Below are positions 26,896-37,038 of a stretch of 64,000 nt of DNA, piece after piece (the first letter of the stretch is position 1; each line of letters starts with the position of its first letter). The stretch covers positions 186,001-250,000 of the forward strand of contig CAVVGZ010000008.1 in assembly GCA_963747965.1 (NCBI GenBank), in the 5' to 3' direction. The notes under the pieces are model-generated. The model was not told the origin of the DNA. It worked only from the letters and a program-made list of their open reading frames with translations, and made no database searches. The stretch is from CAVVGZ01 sp963747965 (GTDB lineage: Bacteria > Chloroflexota > Anaerolineae > Anaerolineales > Anaerolineaceae). The position numbers and the translations under genes were made by a program.

Positions 26896-27708
26896 TTACT
26901 GGTTAAAATATTTGATGGCTTCCTCTGCCGAAATATTTTTCCGGAAAATATCACCGATGGCCCGGGTCATTTTAACTGGATTTTTTGACTCAGAAATATT
27001 TCTTCCAATAAGACAACCCTTTGCACCAGCATCCGCAACTATCTTTATCATCTGTAAAAACTCATCTTCAGGAATTTTTGTACCGCCATTGATTAAAACA
27101 GGGATTTTCGTGAAATCAATAATTTCAGCAAACGTAATAGGATCATTTGTATAATTTGTTGAAATCACGTCGACACCGAGTTCTGAGCAGATTCTCCCAG
27201 CAAATTTTAAATAATCTGCGCCATATTTTTGTACGTTATCATCATTTTTTTCATAAAAGGTCGGAAATTCGGCTTCGACAACGAATACTAGACCATATTT
27301 CTCGCAATCGCGGACAATAGATGCCACGGTTTTCATAGCATGGCTTGCAGCATCAGAGAAAAAATCTACCGGTAAGATTACCCCATCTGCTCCGTTTATC
27401 ATTGCTTCTTCAACTGTACTGGTCACAATCATCTCATAAGGATTAGTAGTACTATAGGCTGGATATACCGGTAAATAATTCAAAACTGCGACATTGGGCC
27501 TTAACACCGGAACTACCCTTCTAATAAATCCTTTACCTATGTTTATGCAGGTTGCGCCTCCTTCCATTGCCAAATCACATGCCTTCACTACATCAATCAG
27601 GCCTGGATAAATATCTTTGCTGGTCATATGATGGCAACCAGCGAAAATTATGCATACACCGTAATTATCAAATACACGATTTAACCTGACAAGTTTACCT
27701 GCGGCCAT
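26896..27708 (-). CDS. class I aldolase, DhnA/LsrF type
   Basis: Schiff-base TIM-barrel aldolase of the DhnA-FbaB/LsrF family, 270 residues. The Lys in GADYLKFAGR is the probable Schiff-base residue. VPVLINGGTKIPEDEFLQM and GAKGCLIGRNI form the phosphate-binding end. ATG 27708 is preferred because AAGGATG lies 9 bases upstream; ATG 27717 gives three more residues. It probably cleaves a phosphorylated ketose or keto acid produced by the FGGY kinase and dehydrogenase encoded alongside. Confidence 0.82.
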   Translation of the reverse strand: MAAGKLVRLNRVFDNYGVCIIFAGCHHMTSKDIYPGLIDVVKACDLAMEGGATCINIGKGFIRRVVPVLRPNVAVLNYLPVYPAYSTTNPYEMIVTSTVEEAMINGADGVILPVDFFSDAASHAMKTVASIVRDCEKYGLVFVVEAEFPTFYEKNDDNVQKYGADYLKFAGRICSELGVDVISTNYTNDPITFAEIIDFTKIPVLINGGTKIPEDEFLQMIKIVADAGAKGCLIGRNISESKNPVKMTRAIGDIFRKNISAEEAIKYFNQ

Positions 27709-27728
27709 GTTATTCATCCTTTTAATAT

Positions 27729-28689
27729 TTATTTTTGTTCCGTGCTTTTTTCACACGCATCAATAATTTGCATCATCTTCAAACCATCAGCTGCGTCAAT
27801 TATTGGTTTTTTTGAGAACTTGAGACAATCAAGGTAATGAATGATTTCATCACGATATACATGATCCCAATTTATTGTGGCATCAATAGATTCCCACTCA
27901 TCACTTTTCCCGTTATATATTTTTATGGGTTCGTTATCTCTCCATCTGATGGAACTTTCTGTGCCATATACTTCTATCGATCTACCAAAATATGGTTGTA
28001 GAAAATCCATATGAACCGAGATATTGATATCGTCATAACACGCAATAATCAACTCAGCGGTATCTAGAACATCCCAATCCTTATGAACCGCATTAGATCC
28101 ATAACATCTTACGGTTTTGACATCCTGACCAGCAAACCATATTGAATAATCAATTTCATGAGAAAAATCACTGATTACTCCACCACCCAAGTTCTTTTTA
28201 GTTCGATAATCAGTTCGAGAATCTGTAATTGCTTTCTTTCCCGCAACTGAGGCGCAAATACTGAATACTTTCCCCAAAAACCCACTGGTAATTAACTCTT
28301 TTATTTTGATGTATGGTGGAGCGAATCTTAAACAGTAGGCTATAAATGCAAATCGATTATATTGTTCACACAATTTATACATTTTCTTTGCTGATTCAAC
28401 CGATTCGCTCATGGGTTTTTCCAGCATGACATTCAAACCAGCCTTAATACATTTTTCCAGATCGTTTTTATGGAGAAAATTTGGAGTACATATAATTACT
28501 CCGTCAAATTGGTGTTTTAATGCCTCGTCTAAATTTTGGTAAGTTTCGGAAACACCATATTTTTGTGAAAGGGAAACTAATCTTTCTGCATCGAGTTCAC
28601 ATAATGCCACATCACACAGGTCAAAATTCTTAATGATTCTTAAATGTACTTCGCCGATATATCCACAACCCTGTAATAAGAATTCGCAT
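27729..28689 (-). CDS. Gfo/Idh/MocA-family oxidoreductase (N-terminal frameshift)
   Basis: NAD(P)-dependent sugar or polyol dehydrogenase of about 320 residues. The main frame starts inside the Rossmann fold. The missing first strand is in the next frame from ATG 28689: MRILITG joins GCGYIGEVHLRIIKNF once one G is restored near 28668. The consensus EKP motif is in NVMLEKPMSES, and the C-terminal domain has GGGVISDFSHEIDYSIW with the catalytic His. RBS GGAGG precedes ATG 28689. It oxidises the imported sugar, perhaps to a lactone for the amidohydrolase. Confidence 0.8.
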
Positions 28690-28703
28690 TCTTTCCTCCA
28701 TAT

Positions 28704-29686
28704 TTAGATTTCTCTTTTCCGACCGATCGTATCGATACCAATTGCAAATAGCAGGATCAAACCCTTTTGCTAATTGTTGAGCAAAACTATGAACATTTAA
28801 TATCATCATGCCATTGGAGATTACACCAATGATTATGCAGCCAAGGATTGTCCTCTCAATTTTTCCACTTCCACCCTGGATACTAGTCCCGCCTAAGACT
28901 ACTGCAGTAACAGCATCAAAATCCATCGTAGCACCAGCGTTTGCAATACCCACTCCTAAACGAGATGCATTGATAAATGCTGCCAACCCAGCTAATAATC
29001 CAGTTATAATATAAAGAGATGATATATGTTTTGAGGTTTTAATTCCAGAGAGATAAGCCGCCTTGATATTTCCACCGATTGCATATGTGTGAACAGAAAA
29101 AGGTGAATTTTTTTGCAGAAATAGAAAAATTATCGTGATCCCTAATGCGATTAAAACCGGGATAGGTATGCTCCATAAATCACCACGGCCAATTATATGA
29201 AAAGCATCAGGTAATCCAAAAATTGTCTCACCACCACAGATGATGAATGCAAGTCCTCTTAATGCAGTTGCCATACCAATTGTTGCAAGCAGGGGTGGAA
29301 TGTGGATTTTTGTAATATTCACACCATTAGCAATACCAACCAATCCTCCGACAAGTATGCTGACTAACAAATCCGATATAAACGGGGAATCCGGCGTTTT
29401 TTATAGCCATGGCACTGACTACCCCGCAAAGACCCATTTGTGCGCCAACCGATAGGTCAATGCCTCCAGAAATTATCACCCAGGTCATCCCCATTGAAAT
29501 TATTAATAGGGTGGAAATTTGCCACAAGATATTCAATAAATTATTAACAGTTAAAAAACTATCGGATTTAATGGAAAAGAAAATCACTAAGATAATAAAT
29601 ACAAAGATTGTACCAAGCCCCTTACTCTTCCAAATCGGGTGCGTTGTTATATATTCTTTAGACCTAGTTATAGAATTATTGCTCAT
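28704..29686 (-). CDS. sugar ABC transporter permease, RbsC type (frameshifted)
   Basis: Inner-membrane permease of the ribose/xylose import family, about 325 residues with eight or more hydrophobic segments. The N-terminal frame (start ATG 29686, AGGAG upstream) contains WVIISGGIDLSVGAQMGL, the family signature. The central frame has PPLLATIGMATALRG and AVTAVVLGGTSIQGGSG. Breaks lie near 29385 and near 28762. After the second, the natural ending LAKGLILLFAIGIDTIG runs to a stop at 28704. Homodimer partner of the double ATPase encoded just upstream. Confidence 0.8.
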
Positions 29687-29702
29687 CAAGTTACTCCTAA
29701 TG

Positions 29703-31210
29703 TTATTGGTCAAGTAAATCGTGATAAATGATCGATTCCGAGATTTCTTCTCCAGAATATTCTCTATAAGAATTTCCACGTTTTAATAATAGAATACGAT
29801 CACAAATTTGGACCAGCTCTGGAATTTCTTGGGAAATTGCAATAATTGTTTTGCCGGTACTCATGCAGTCCAATAATATTTGGTAAATTTCATATTTCGA
29901 ACCTACATCAATTCCCCTGGTAGGGTGACTTAAGACCAATAATTCTGTGTCATTGATTAAATTACGGGCTAATAAAATTTTTTGCTGGTTTCCCCCACTT
30001 AAAAATTGAACTATTTGTTCTTTACTCGAAATTTTAATCCCCAACCGTTTAACATAAATGTCGAAAACCTTTGCCAGCGAATTATGATCGAGTATATTAA
30101 ATATTCTGCTTTTTAAGGAATTTATTGAGGGATGTAATCAAAGCATTCTTCACTACATCCAGTTCCATAAATAAACCAAGCTCTCTTCTCTCATCTGGAA
30201 CGTAAGAGATGGATTGTTTTAGTGCATCTGCAGGTGAATCAAAATCTACTTTCTTTCCATTTATAACTGATCATCCCGGATGATGGCTTATAAATCCCGT
30301 ATATGATTTTTCCTAATTCGATTGTCCCAGATCCTAATAAGCCTAATATCCCAAATATTTCTCCCTCTTTAACATTAAAAAAAAATCGGAATTTAAGATA
30401 TTGTTATAGCTTAGGTTGTCTACTTCTAAAAGGATTCGGTTGTCGTAATGTTTCCGGGGATTAAGTCGATTTTCATCAACTTTTTTCCCAATCATCATTT
30501 CTACAATTTCTTTTCGGGTTATATTTTGAACCTGGCTAGTATTAATTAACATTCCGTCTCTAAGGACAGTAACGGAATCACAAATCTGGAATATTTCTTC
30601 GAGCCGGTGAGAGATATATATTACTGAAACGTTCTTCTTTTTAAGCGACTAGTTTCATTAAATAATACTTGCAATTCTTTTTGCGTAAGCGAGGACGATG
30701 GTTCATCCATAATCAATATCTTTGCATTGTGAACAATCGCTTTCATTATTGCGACCATTTGCCGGGATGCGATGGGAAGTGATCCAACCTTTGCAAATTT
30801 ATCAACTTGGAAATTCATTTCGTTGATGATTTCGTTCACTATTGATTCCATCTCTTTGAAATCGAGAAGGTTTAAATTTATTTCGATGTTCAATTCCTAG
30901 AAATAAATTCTCAATAACCGTCAACTCCGGCAGCAAATCAAGTTCTTGATAAATGACAGCAATTCCTGCCTTAATTCCATCCTCAGGTGAATCTAATTCT
31001 ATTTGATTACCTTCTAATATGATTTTCCCGCTATCTGGTTTTATGGCTCCCGCAATGATGCGGACCATGGTACTTTTACCAGCCCCATTTTCTCCTACTA
31101 ATGCATGCACCTCACCAACTCTCAATGAAAAATTGATATCTCGCAATACAACATTATGGGTAAATGATTTGGCTATATTTTCTAATCTTAAATATTTCTT
31201 GGTCTGACAT
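29703..31210 (-). CDS. sugar ABC transporter ATP-binding protein, RbsA/XylG type (several frameshifts)
   Basis: Double-nucleotide-binding ATPase powering the sugar importer, about 500 residues, read in at least four pieces. The first domain has Walker A GENGAGKST, the Q-loop AVIYQELDLLPELTV, and the Walker B ILIMDEPSSSLT. The second has the signature FLSGGNQQKILLARNL and a Walker B altered to LLVLSHPTRGIDVG, with His at the usual catalytic Glu. Breaks occur near 31195, 30870, 30640, 30390 and 30050-30330. The start is probably ATG 31210 with GGAAGG upstream. With so many breaks it could be a true pseudogene, but each piece continues cleanly. Confidence 0.7.
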
Positions 31211-31407
31211 CGAGGAAGCCTTCCGTAGTAATATTGCATAAATTTCTCAAATAATCAATATTCTTTTTGATGACTTCAGGATTTGAATTTCTTTCAAATC
31301 GATAAAATTTTCGATAACATACTAAGGGATATTATTACTAGATATCAAAAAAATTCGCTGCAGACAAACAAGTAAACATACTTTCAACAAGGGATGACAA
31401 CCATAAA

Positions 31408-31445
31408 TATTTTGAGGCTGCCTCATGAAAGGCAGCCTCAAAATA
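31408..31445 (-). terminator. perfect 15-bp hairpin between binding-protein and ATPase genes
   Basis: TATTTTGAGGCTGCC and GGCAGCCTCAAAATA are exact inverted repeats with an 8-base loop. They lie 12 bases after the stop of the binding-protein gene, followed on the minus strand by TTTA. Such elements in sugar ABC operons end most transcripts or protect the binding-protein mRNA, giving more of it than of the membrane subunits. Confidence 0.8.
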
Positions 31446-31456
31446 GAACTTCAAAT

Positions 31457-32615
31457 TTACTCTACAGGGGTACCGAAATCTAACAATGGCAGCCCAGCTT
31501 TTTCAAGCCATTCATTCTTACTGTCAACATAAGCCTGGACATTATCACGGTATAAGGGTGCAAATCCCAAATCGATAATATTGTAATCTGCATTTTCCTT
31601 ATCCATCATAAGCTGAACTGCGCCTGTCAATTCACGAAATCCAAGTTCAACTGGGCTCGCTCCGTATCCAATCTCAAATGCAAGGCCACCCTTCTCCGGG
31701 GTTAATGGTTTGTATAAATATGGAAGTACGTTATCCTCACCGCCATTACCTGCGACAGAAATATCTGTACGGCCTGCAGCTTCAATTGCAGCCATGGCAC
31801 CAATAACATTAGAGTCTACGCCAGCATACACAAAATTCATCTCCGGATGACTCAAAAGAAAGGTTGAGACGATTTCATTGGCTTTCTCAACAGTCATATC
31901 AGCATCTTGTTGACCGACAAAAACTGCTTCTGGCATATTGGCTTTTACATACTCAACAAATGCATCCGGTTTCCTTTGAAATCCTTCAGAGGTTGGATCA
32001 TCGAGGACTAATATATTTGGGGTCTCGTCCGGGCGATTTTCTTTCCACCACTTAACAAACATTTCGCCGCCTAAAAGGCCACCATCACGCTCATCGGTAA
32101 TCATGCCCATTGTCTGATAAGGCATTGAGTTTCCATGAGTCAGCATATAGATCCCCTTGTCATTCATTTCTTTTGCTACACTTTCCATTGCGGTTCCATT
32201 TAATGGATACCCTAACCAGGCATCAATGCCTTTCTGAATGTAAGTGTCTGTAATTTCGATTTCTTTTTCAATCGAACCTTGGGGATCTTCTACATGCATG
32301 TTGATTTTAACAGGGACACCGTTATATTCAATGGGAAGTTGCCAACGAGCAGCTACCTGTTGTTGGAATGTATGATCCATACTCAGAACAACACCCAAGG
32401 ATCTCAATGGGCACATCTACCCCTTTTACGTTGCCTGTTGTTTCTGCTGCCGGTGCAGCCGTTGCTTCAGCAGCTGGCGCGGCAGTTGCTTCTGCGGCCG
32501 GTGCTGTTGTGGCTTCTGCTGCTGGCTTTTCAACAGCGGCAGGTTGAGCGGGTGCGCATGATACTAACAAAAATATAACCAGCAAAGTAGCTAAGAACGT
32601 TAATACTTTTTTCAT
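31457..32615 (-). CDS. sugar ABC transporter substrate-binding lipoprotein, RbsB type (frameshifted)
   Basis: Surface-anchored sugar receptor of about 385 residues. The first frame (32615-32328) has a signal peptide with lipobox LLVSC and a repetitive Ala/Pro/Glu/Thr linker. The mature type I binding domain starts at GVDVPIE and, after a one-base shift near 32390, continues as LGVVLSMDHTFQQQVAARW. Further landmarks are AWLGYPLNGTAMESVAKEM, NFVYAGVDSNVIGAMAAIE and the ending LGFAPLYRDNVQAY. GGAGGAG precedes the ATG. First gene of the minus-strand island operon, so its expression sets import capacity. Confidence 0.85.
32440..32535 (-). repeat. low-complexity Ala/Pro/Glu/Thr linker repeats
   Basis: About four tandem near-copies of a unit of eight or nine codons reading PAAEAT(A/T)A in the binding-protein linker. 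The DNA copies differ at third positions. They space the binding domain from the lipid anchor and have no sign of being a CRISPR or mobile repeat. Confidence 0.7.
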
Positions 32616-32617
32616 TT

Positions 32618-32755
32618 CACTCCTCCATTTTTGTTTTTTTTGTTTATGTTGTTTAATGTTTCTTTACGTCCCATTGTTACATTATTATACCATATATATT
32701 TTTGTTTACAACTACCAATTTGTTTGTTTATTATTGCAATTGTTGTTTTTTGTGT
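32618..32755. promoter_or_regulatory. cluster of TTTGTTT repeats, probable DeoR-family operators
   Basis: The divergent intergenic region has at least five copies of TTTGTTT or TTGTTT on the plus strand, around 32628-32650, 32701-32707, 32719-32728 and 32743-32748. They overlap or flank both promoters. DeoR-family repressors commonly bind T/A-rich direct repeats of this kind; the assignment to the adjacent regulator is inference. Confidence 0.5.
32684..32711 (-). promoter_or_regulatory. predicted promoter of the sugar-island operon
   Basis: On the minus strand TTGTAA (32711-32706) and TATAAT (32689-32684) are spaced by 16 bases, about 70 bases before the binding-protein ATG. The -35 box sits inside a TTTGTTT element. 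Confidence 0.6.
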
Positions 32756-32771
32756 GTATTTTTGGTATAAT
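32743..32771 (+). promoter_or_regulatory. predicted promoter of the DeoR-family regulator
   Basis: TTGTTT (32743-32748) and TATAAT (32766-32771) with 17-base spacing, about 70 bases before the regulator ATG at 32843. The -35 box coincides with one of the repeated TTGTTT elements, which would allow autoregulation. Confidence 0.6.
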
Positions 32772-32842
32772 ATTTATATATACTTTTAGGATGTAAAATC
32801 GAAAATTGGGCTTTCTCAAATAATAAAGGCTTGGGGATTATT

Positions 32843-33794
32843 ATGCTTGCGCAGGAACGTTATAATTACATTCTTGACCAACTTCAACGGAAAAAAACTG
32901 TTCATGTAAAAAATCTTTCCGCGACATTAGATGTAACAAATGAAACAATTAGAAGGAGATCTGGAGTTTCTTGAAAAAGAAGGTCTCTTATCACGAGTGC
33001 ATGGCGGTGCATCATCTGTGCAATTTGATACCATGCAAGGTGGATTTAATCATCGGATTTTTTCAAATGCACAACAAAAGGAAGATATTGCAAAGAAAGC
33101 AATATCACTTGTCTCCGAAGGGCAATCGATCTCTTTAGATTATTCAACTACCTGTTTGTTTTTCGCCCGCGAAATAAAAAAATATTTTAAAAATTTAACC
33201 ATTATTACAAATTCGAATGAAATCGTATGTGCATTATCTGATATTCATACGTATAATATCATCTTTTGTGGGGGAATATATAACTTCGCCGAACGTTCAT
33301 GTTTTGGTGAACCGGCAATTACGATGGTTCGTCAATTAAATATCGATTTAGCATTTATCGGAATTGGTGGGATTTCTGCAAGGGAAGGTCTAACAGAAAC
33401 TTTTTTCGATGGGGTTGAAATGTTGAGAAGCTATATAAATGCGGCCCAAAGAAAAATAGTTCTTGCGGATAATAGTAAATTTGAAAAAGTTGCCTTGATA
33501 AAAGTTTGCGATCTTTCCGAAGTGGACACAATAATCACTGACTCAATGATAAAACCAAAAGTCTTGGAAAAATATAAAAATGTCGAGATAGAAATTATTT
33601 CAAGTTTAAGATGGATTTATCTTGACATGTTTTATTTTTCCAATCAAAACCCCTCGGTAAATTGCGTTATTTATTATCATTTATTATCAAGAATCGATAA
33701 ACCATGTTTGATTACCACATTCATTCATACTATTCAAAAGACGGAATTGATACTCCAAGAGATATTTTCGAAAGGGCTTATTTGCTTGGATTAA
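32843..33794 (+). CDS. DeoR-family transcriptional regulator (frameshifted)
   Basis: Sugar-responsive repressor. The helix-turn-helix domain starts at ATG 32843 (MLAQERYNYILDQLQ, then KNLSATLDVTNETIRR) and shifts frame near 32957; one extra G splits RRDLEFLEKEGLLSRVHGGA. The effector domain has ISLDYSTTCLFFA, IITNSNEIV, FCGGIYN and a GIGGIS phosphate-binding segment. It ends naturally near 33609, where a one-base shift gives TAA, and the extra codons to 33794 overlap the next gene and are probably not real. Divergent from the sugar operon and likely its regulator, with a sugar phosphate as inducer. Confidence 0.8.
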
Positions 33795-34496
33795 ATGAAA
33801 TTTGTTTTACTGATCATATTGATTTTGATGAAAATATTACCATTTCACCGCCCCCGGACATAATTTCATACTCCAATTCGATCAAGGAATTAGCCTTGGA
33901 AAGAAGTAAATTATCAGTGAAATTTGGCGCAGAAATTGGTCTTAAAGACCATGAAACATTTCAGCTGGCTTGGAATTACATAAAAGACTACCATCCAGAT
34001 TTTATTATTGGTTCTGTGCACTATACTGATGATGGCGATGCTTTTAATAAGCAGTTTTTTGAAGGTCGATCACAGAAAGAAGTTTATTATAGTTACTATA
34101 GTCAGGCAGTTAATAGATGTTGCTGCACATCAAATTACTCTGTTTTGGGACACATTGACTATATTGCCAAAAAAGCTCCATATCTGGATAGAAATGTTAG
34201 CCTGGATTCCAACCCATGATGCAATTGATGCAATAATAAGGCACATTGCTCAAAATGGAATTGGTCTCGAGATAAATACGTCGGTATATAATACACATGA
34301 TGAGAAGATGTGGGGGAAAGATATTATCAGGCGATATATTCAATTAGGCGGGGAATATATAACTGTGGGATCAGACGCCCACTCAATTAATAGGGTCGGT
34401 TGGCGTATACAAGATGCTATCGAATTAGCGAAATCAGCGAATGTACGCTATATTGCTACATTCCTGGACATGAAACCAATATTTCATAAAATTTAA
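33704..34496 (+). CDS. PHP-domain phosphoesterase, HisJ-like (frameshifted)
   Basis: Metal-dependent phosphoesterase of the PHP superfamily, close to histidinol-phosphatase HisJ, about 263 residues. Metal-binding motifs appear in order: DYHIHSYYSKDG, CFTDHIDFDE, AEIGLKDH, IIGSVHYTDDG, LGHIDYIAKKAP and TVGSDAHS. The frame changes near 34200; the second part ends at 34496. Located after the DeoR regulator in a sugar locus, so a sugar-phosphate phosphatase is as likely as histidine synthesis. The AT-rich codon use matches the island. Confidence 0.78.
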
Positions 34497-34499
34497 TGA

Positions 34500-35550
34500 C
34501 CTTAAACCCTAGTTTTACGCTCATCTTGCTTATCTCATCTACAAATAATTCATTATAATATTTCGGTACTCGGAGAAACTTGGATCATTTTCCATCAGAA
34601 AAAACCTGGTCTTCAATCATAAATAAGGACATCTTAATGGTAATTTCTAAAAAGAATTTGAAGATTCAATGGAAGACTATGACGAAACTACAGCAGTCGA
34701 ATACTAACTCTCCTCGAAGTCATCAGGTATTTTCAGAACGATCATCATAGAAATATATTGTGTGGAATGAGATCTTGGAATAGCTGCTAGATTCCGATGT
34801 AATTGGATTATAGGCCTTACCTTGCAGTAGAAAATAGAGGAAGCTTTCCCAGAACATGGGTGTTCCCAGGAATCCAGTGGTAGGTATTCAGTTGTTAGAC
34901 TGATGGGGAGGGTGGGATCCAATATTGGATTTGCTTCGTCTCCAGGAAACCGATTCTTGAATTTGGCAGGATCGAGTGCCGTTGATTCAGTAGCAATATG
35001 CCTGGAGCACCTTGGGCAACGGAAACAATCCACCAAAAACATCCATTCCACAACAGTATCCCGCTAACTGTTTTTGTTAATCTTGCGGTAAATCGTTAAA
35101 TACCACCTGATTTATCGTGCCATCGGCGAGGATTACAAGGTATTCCGGTCAATTTGTTATGGTATTTGGTGAATGAATTTACCCTCCACTCAATGAGATG
35201 CAGTTCGAATCCCGTAAGCAGCCGCTTCATCCGTGTCTTTTTTATTTTCCAGCCGCTGCCTATCCACAATCTGCGTTTCATCCTGCTTCATCTCCTTAAT
35301 TAATCAGGAAATTATCCGATTTTCATAATATGAGAATGAAGTGTAGAAGGTAAATGTCACCTAGCTCTATTCTATCCATCACCGGATGAGAGGTTAGCGA
35401 AGGATACAAGTTTACACTCTGGTGATCAATAATAGGCATTCTCAGGATTATTATCATCCCAAAAACCAGTCAGATCGTATCCCCCGGGATTTCGGATAGA
35501 AGTCTATCCCCATTCCCCTGATGCAAAAATTCTCAATCCATACCGAAAAA
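34500..35550. other. about 1 kb with only remnants
   Basis: No convincing gene. Minus-strand frames at 35051-34704 (a Cys pair CPRCSRH and then NPILDPTLPISLTTEYLPLD) look like protein debris. Another frame ends LVILADGTINQVVFND near 35080-35140. The boundaries of the AT-rich island appear to fall here. Confidence 0.4.
35096..35281 (-). CDS. short hypothetical ORF
   Basis: 61-codon frame preceded by AAGGAG 10 bases before its ATG. The product (MKRRLWIGSGWKIKKTR onward) is basic and matches no family I know. The other two frames over the same DNA also have protein-like stretches, so a frameshifted remnant is as likely as a real small gene. Confidence 0.2.
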   Translation of the reverse strand: MKRRLWIGSGWKIKKTRMKRLLTGFELHLIEWRVNSFTKYHNKLTGIPCNPRRWHDKSGGI

Positions 35551-35551
35551 A

Positions 35552-36311
35552 CTAGAAATGTCCTTTTTGTTTGGCCAATGATAATACCAGTATGGCGCTT
35601 GTTAAGGCAAATCCAAACAGCAATCCTGGCAATGGCTCATCAACTGTTCCTGTGCTGTTGAGTATTCTAATTAGAAGAACAATCGAAAATGCGGCGTAAG
35701 TAATATAAAAGGAACGGGTAAGTGCTGCCCCGAAACCTAACAGGATACCAAAAATCATCATTACCATGATGGAATCAAAATCCGCTAGCAGGCTGTCAAA
35801 CATCCAGCCAATACCCATGGCCAGTCCGCATGCCATTGCTGTTGCTACTACAGCAACAAGCCCCCTGTCAAGGTGAACTTGAACGGCACGCGGTACCAGA
35901 AACAGGATATTGAGACATACTCCCAATCCAAAAGGCAAAACCAGCAGCGAGGATTGCAGCACATCCAGCAGCACCGCAGGGTCTTCCTGAATGGTTTCAT
36001 GCGTATTGGTAAATAGAACATCAGCCAATATGATCAATGAGAATACAAGGACTCCGATCAATAAGGACTTAAAAGAACGCGGATCATGTAATTTAAATCC
36101 GTATTTTTTTGCCACCTTGAGTGGGGCAACTCACCCCAAAAGGAATGATGGAAATGATAAAAAAGACGGTTGTTGCAAGGAATGGGGAAAAATCCTGCAA
36201 ATCGGCGGCAAGGTATCTTCCAACTCCCCACAATAAAATGTATAACAAATAAATCACAAAGGGCAGCACTGGAATCTTCTTAATTGGTTCCAAGGTTGGT
36301 CCCTCCTTCAT
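35552..36311 (-). CDS. multi-pass membrane protein of unknown function (frameshifted in poly-A)
   Basis: Two frames, 36311-36093 and 36115-35552, read as one membrane protein of about 250 residues with seven or so hydrophobic segments. They meet in a run of seven A residues at about 36105-36111, where PTQGGKK passes into KKYGFKLHDPRSF if one base is removed. Later segments include VLPFGLGVCLNILFLVPRA and IFGILLGFGAALTRSFYITY. I do not recognise the family; there is no catalytic motif. A GTG start at 36115 making two separate small proteins is the alternative. Confidence 0.5.
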
Positions 36312-36519
36312 TTAGGATATGGCTTTCCTGGATAGGGTGCAATATTCAAACCAGCTTTGCTAACCACCCATCCTATGATGGCTATGTCCGGACCGCCTTC
36401 AGTTTTGGGGATATTATATTTTCGGGTACCTGATTGAAACAGCCGCCCGGTGATAAAATAACACCATACCATAGCTCAGTCTCATGAAATGAGACAAACC
36501 GGTTAAATATGGACTGCTA

Positions 36520-36702
36520 TTGAAAACAAGCGATTACACAACCATCCTCAAGGAGGAAAGTTTCGCCGCTCTGGGGGTAATCCTCGGGGCAGTGATCGGG
36601 ATCTTGTTGGATAATTTGATCCTTGGATTATTCAGCGCTGCAGGTCTTTTGCTTATCACCCGCGCATCCACCTGCAGGCGTATTAAAAACCGGAATCAAT
36701 AG
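36520..36702 (+). CDS. small membrane protein, hypothetical
   Basis: 60-codon frame starting at TTG 36520, with two adjacent hydrophobic helices (ALGVILGAVIGILLDNLI and LGLFSAAGLLLITRA) and a basic tail. No clear Shine-Dalgarno. A small hairpin GTCTCAT/ATGAGAC lies just upstream at 36479-36495. The hydrophobic pattern supports coding, but the call is uncertain. Confidence 0.35.
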   Translation: MKTSDYTTILKEESFAALGVILGAVIGILLDNLILGLFSAAGLLLITRASTCRRIKNRNQ

Positions 36703-36783
36703 GGATAAATAGTTCAGGGACCGGGAATCCCAAATTGAGAACCCAAATAGGGCTTCAAAAGGACAAGGTGGGGGAAACCGTAT

Positions 36784-37038
36784 CTATTCCGTGATGATTT
36801 TATAGACATCATCCCCATCCTGCACGGGATGTTTAACTTTTATGGCAACTTCATCCCCGCGGCTTACCATTTGAACCGGGGAATTTTCAATTTGCATCAT
36901 ACTTAAATTCTGGGTGAAATCGGTTGTATTCCCGATAATGTGAATGGAATCACCGACCTTTAAGCTTTCCTTCATCTCAATTACTGCCACCCCTATTTTA
37001 TTAAAATAGCGGCCAATAATCCCAACCAATACTTCCAT
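36784..37038 (-). CDS. small EF-Tu-domain-2-like/U32-C-terminal-like protein
   Basis: 84-residue stand-alone beta-barrel protein. The pattern VGIIGRYFNKIGVAVIEM, then LKVGDSIHIIGNTTDF and GDEVAIKVKHPVQDGDDVYKI matches the translation-factor-like domain also found at the C terminus of U32 peptidases (RNA hydroxylation or collagenase-like proteins). AAGGAG precedes the ATG at good spacing. The role of the stand-alone form is unknown; binding of RNA or a partner protein is a guess. Confidence 0.65.
   Translation of the reverse strand: MEVLVGIIGRYFNKIGVAVIEMKESLKVGDSIHIIGNTTDFTQNLSMMQIENSPVQMVSRGDEVAIKVKHPVQDGDDVYKIITE

Noticed and set aside
32440..32535. Tandem repeats, possible CRISPR or VNTR
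   Set aside because: Units are in-frame linker codons with diverged third positions and no spacers.
34704..35051. 115-codon minus-strand frame with CPRC motif
   Set aside because: No start signal, Cys spacing incomplete and neighbours also broken; treated as debris.
35200..35225. GTTCGAATCC-like T-loop, possible tRNA
   Set aside because: The bases either side do not pair as a T stem, and no anticodon or acceptor arm can be folded on either strand.
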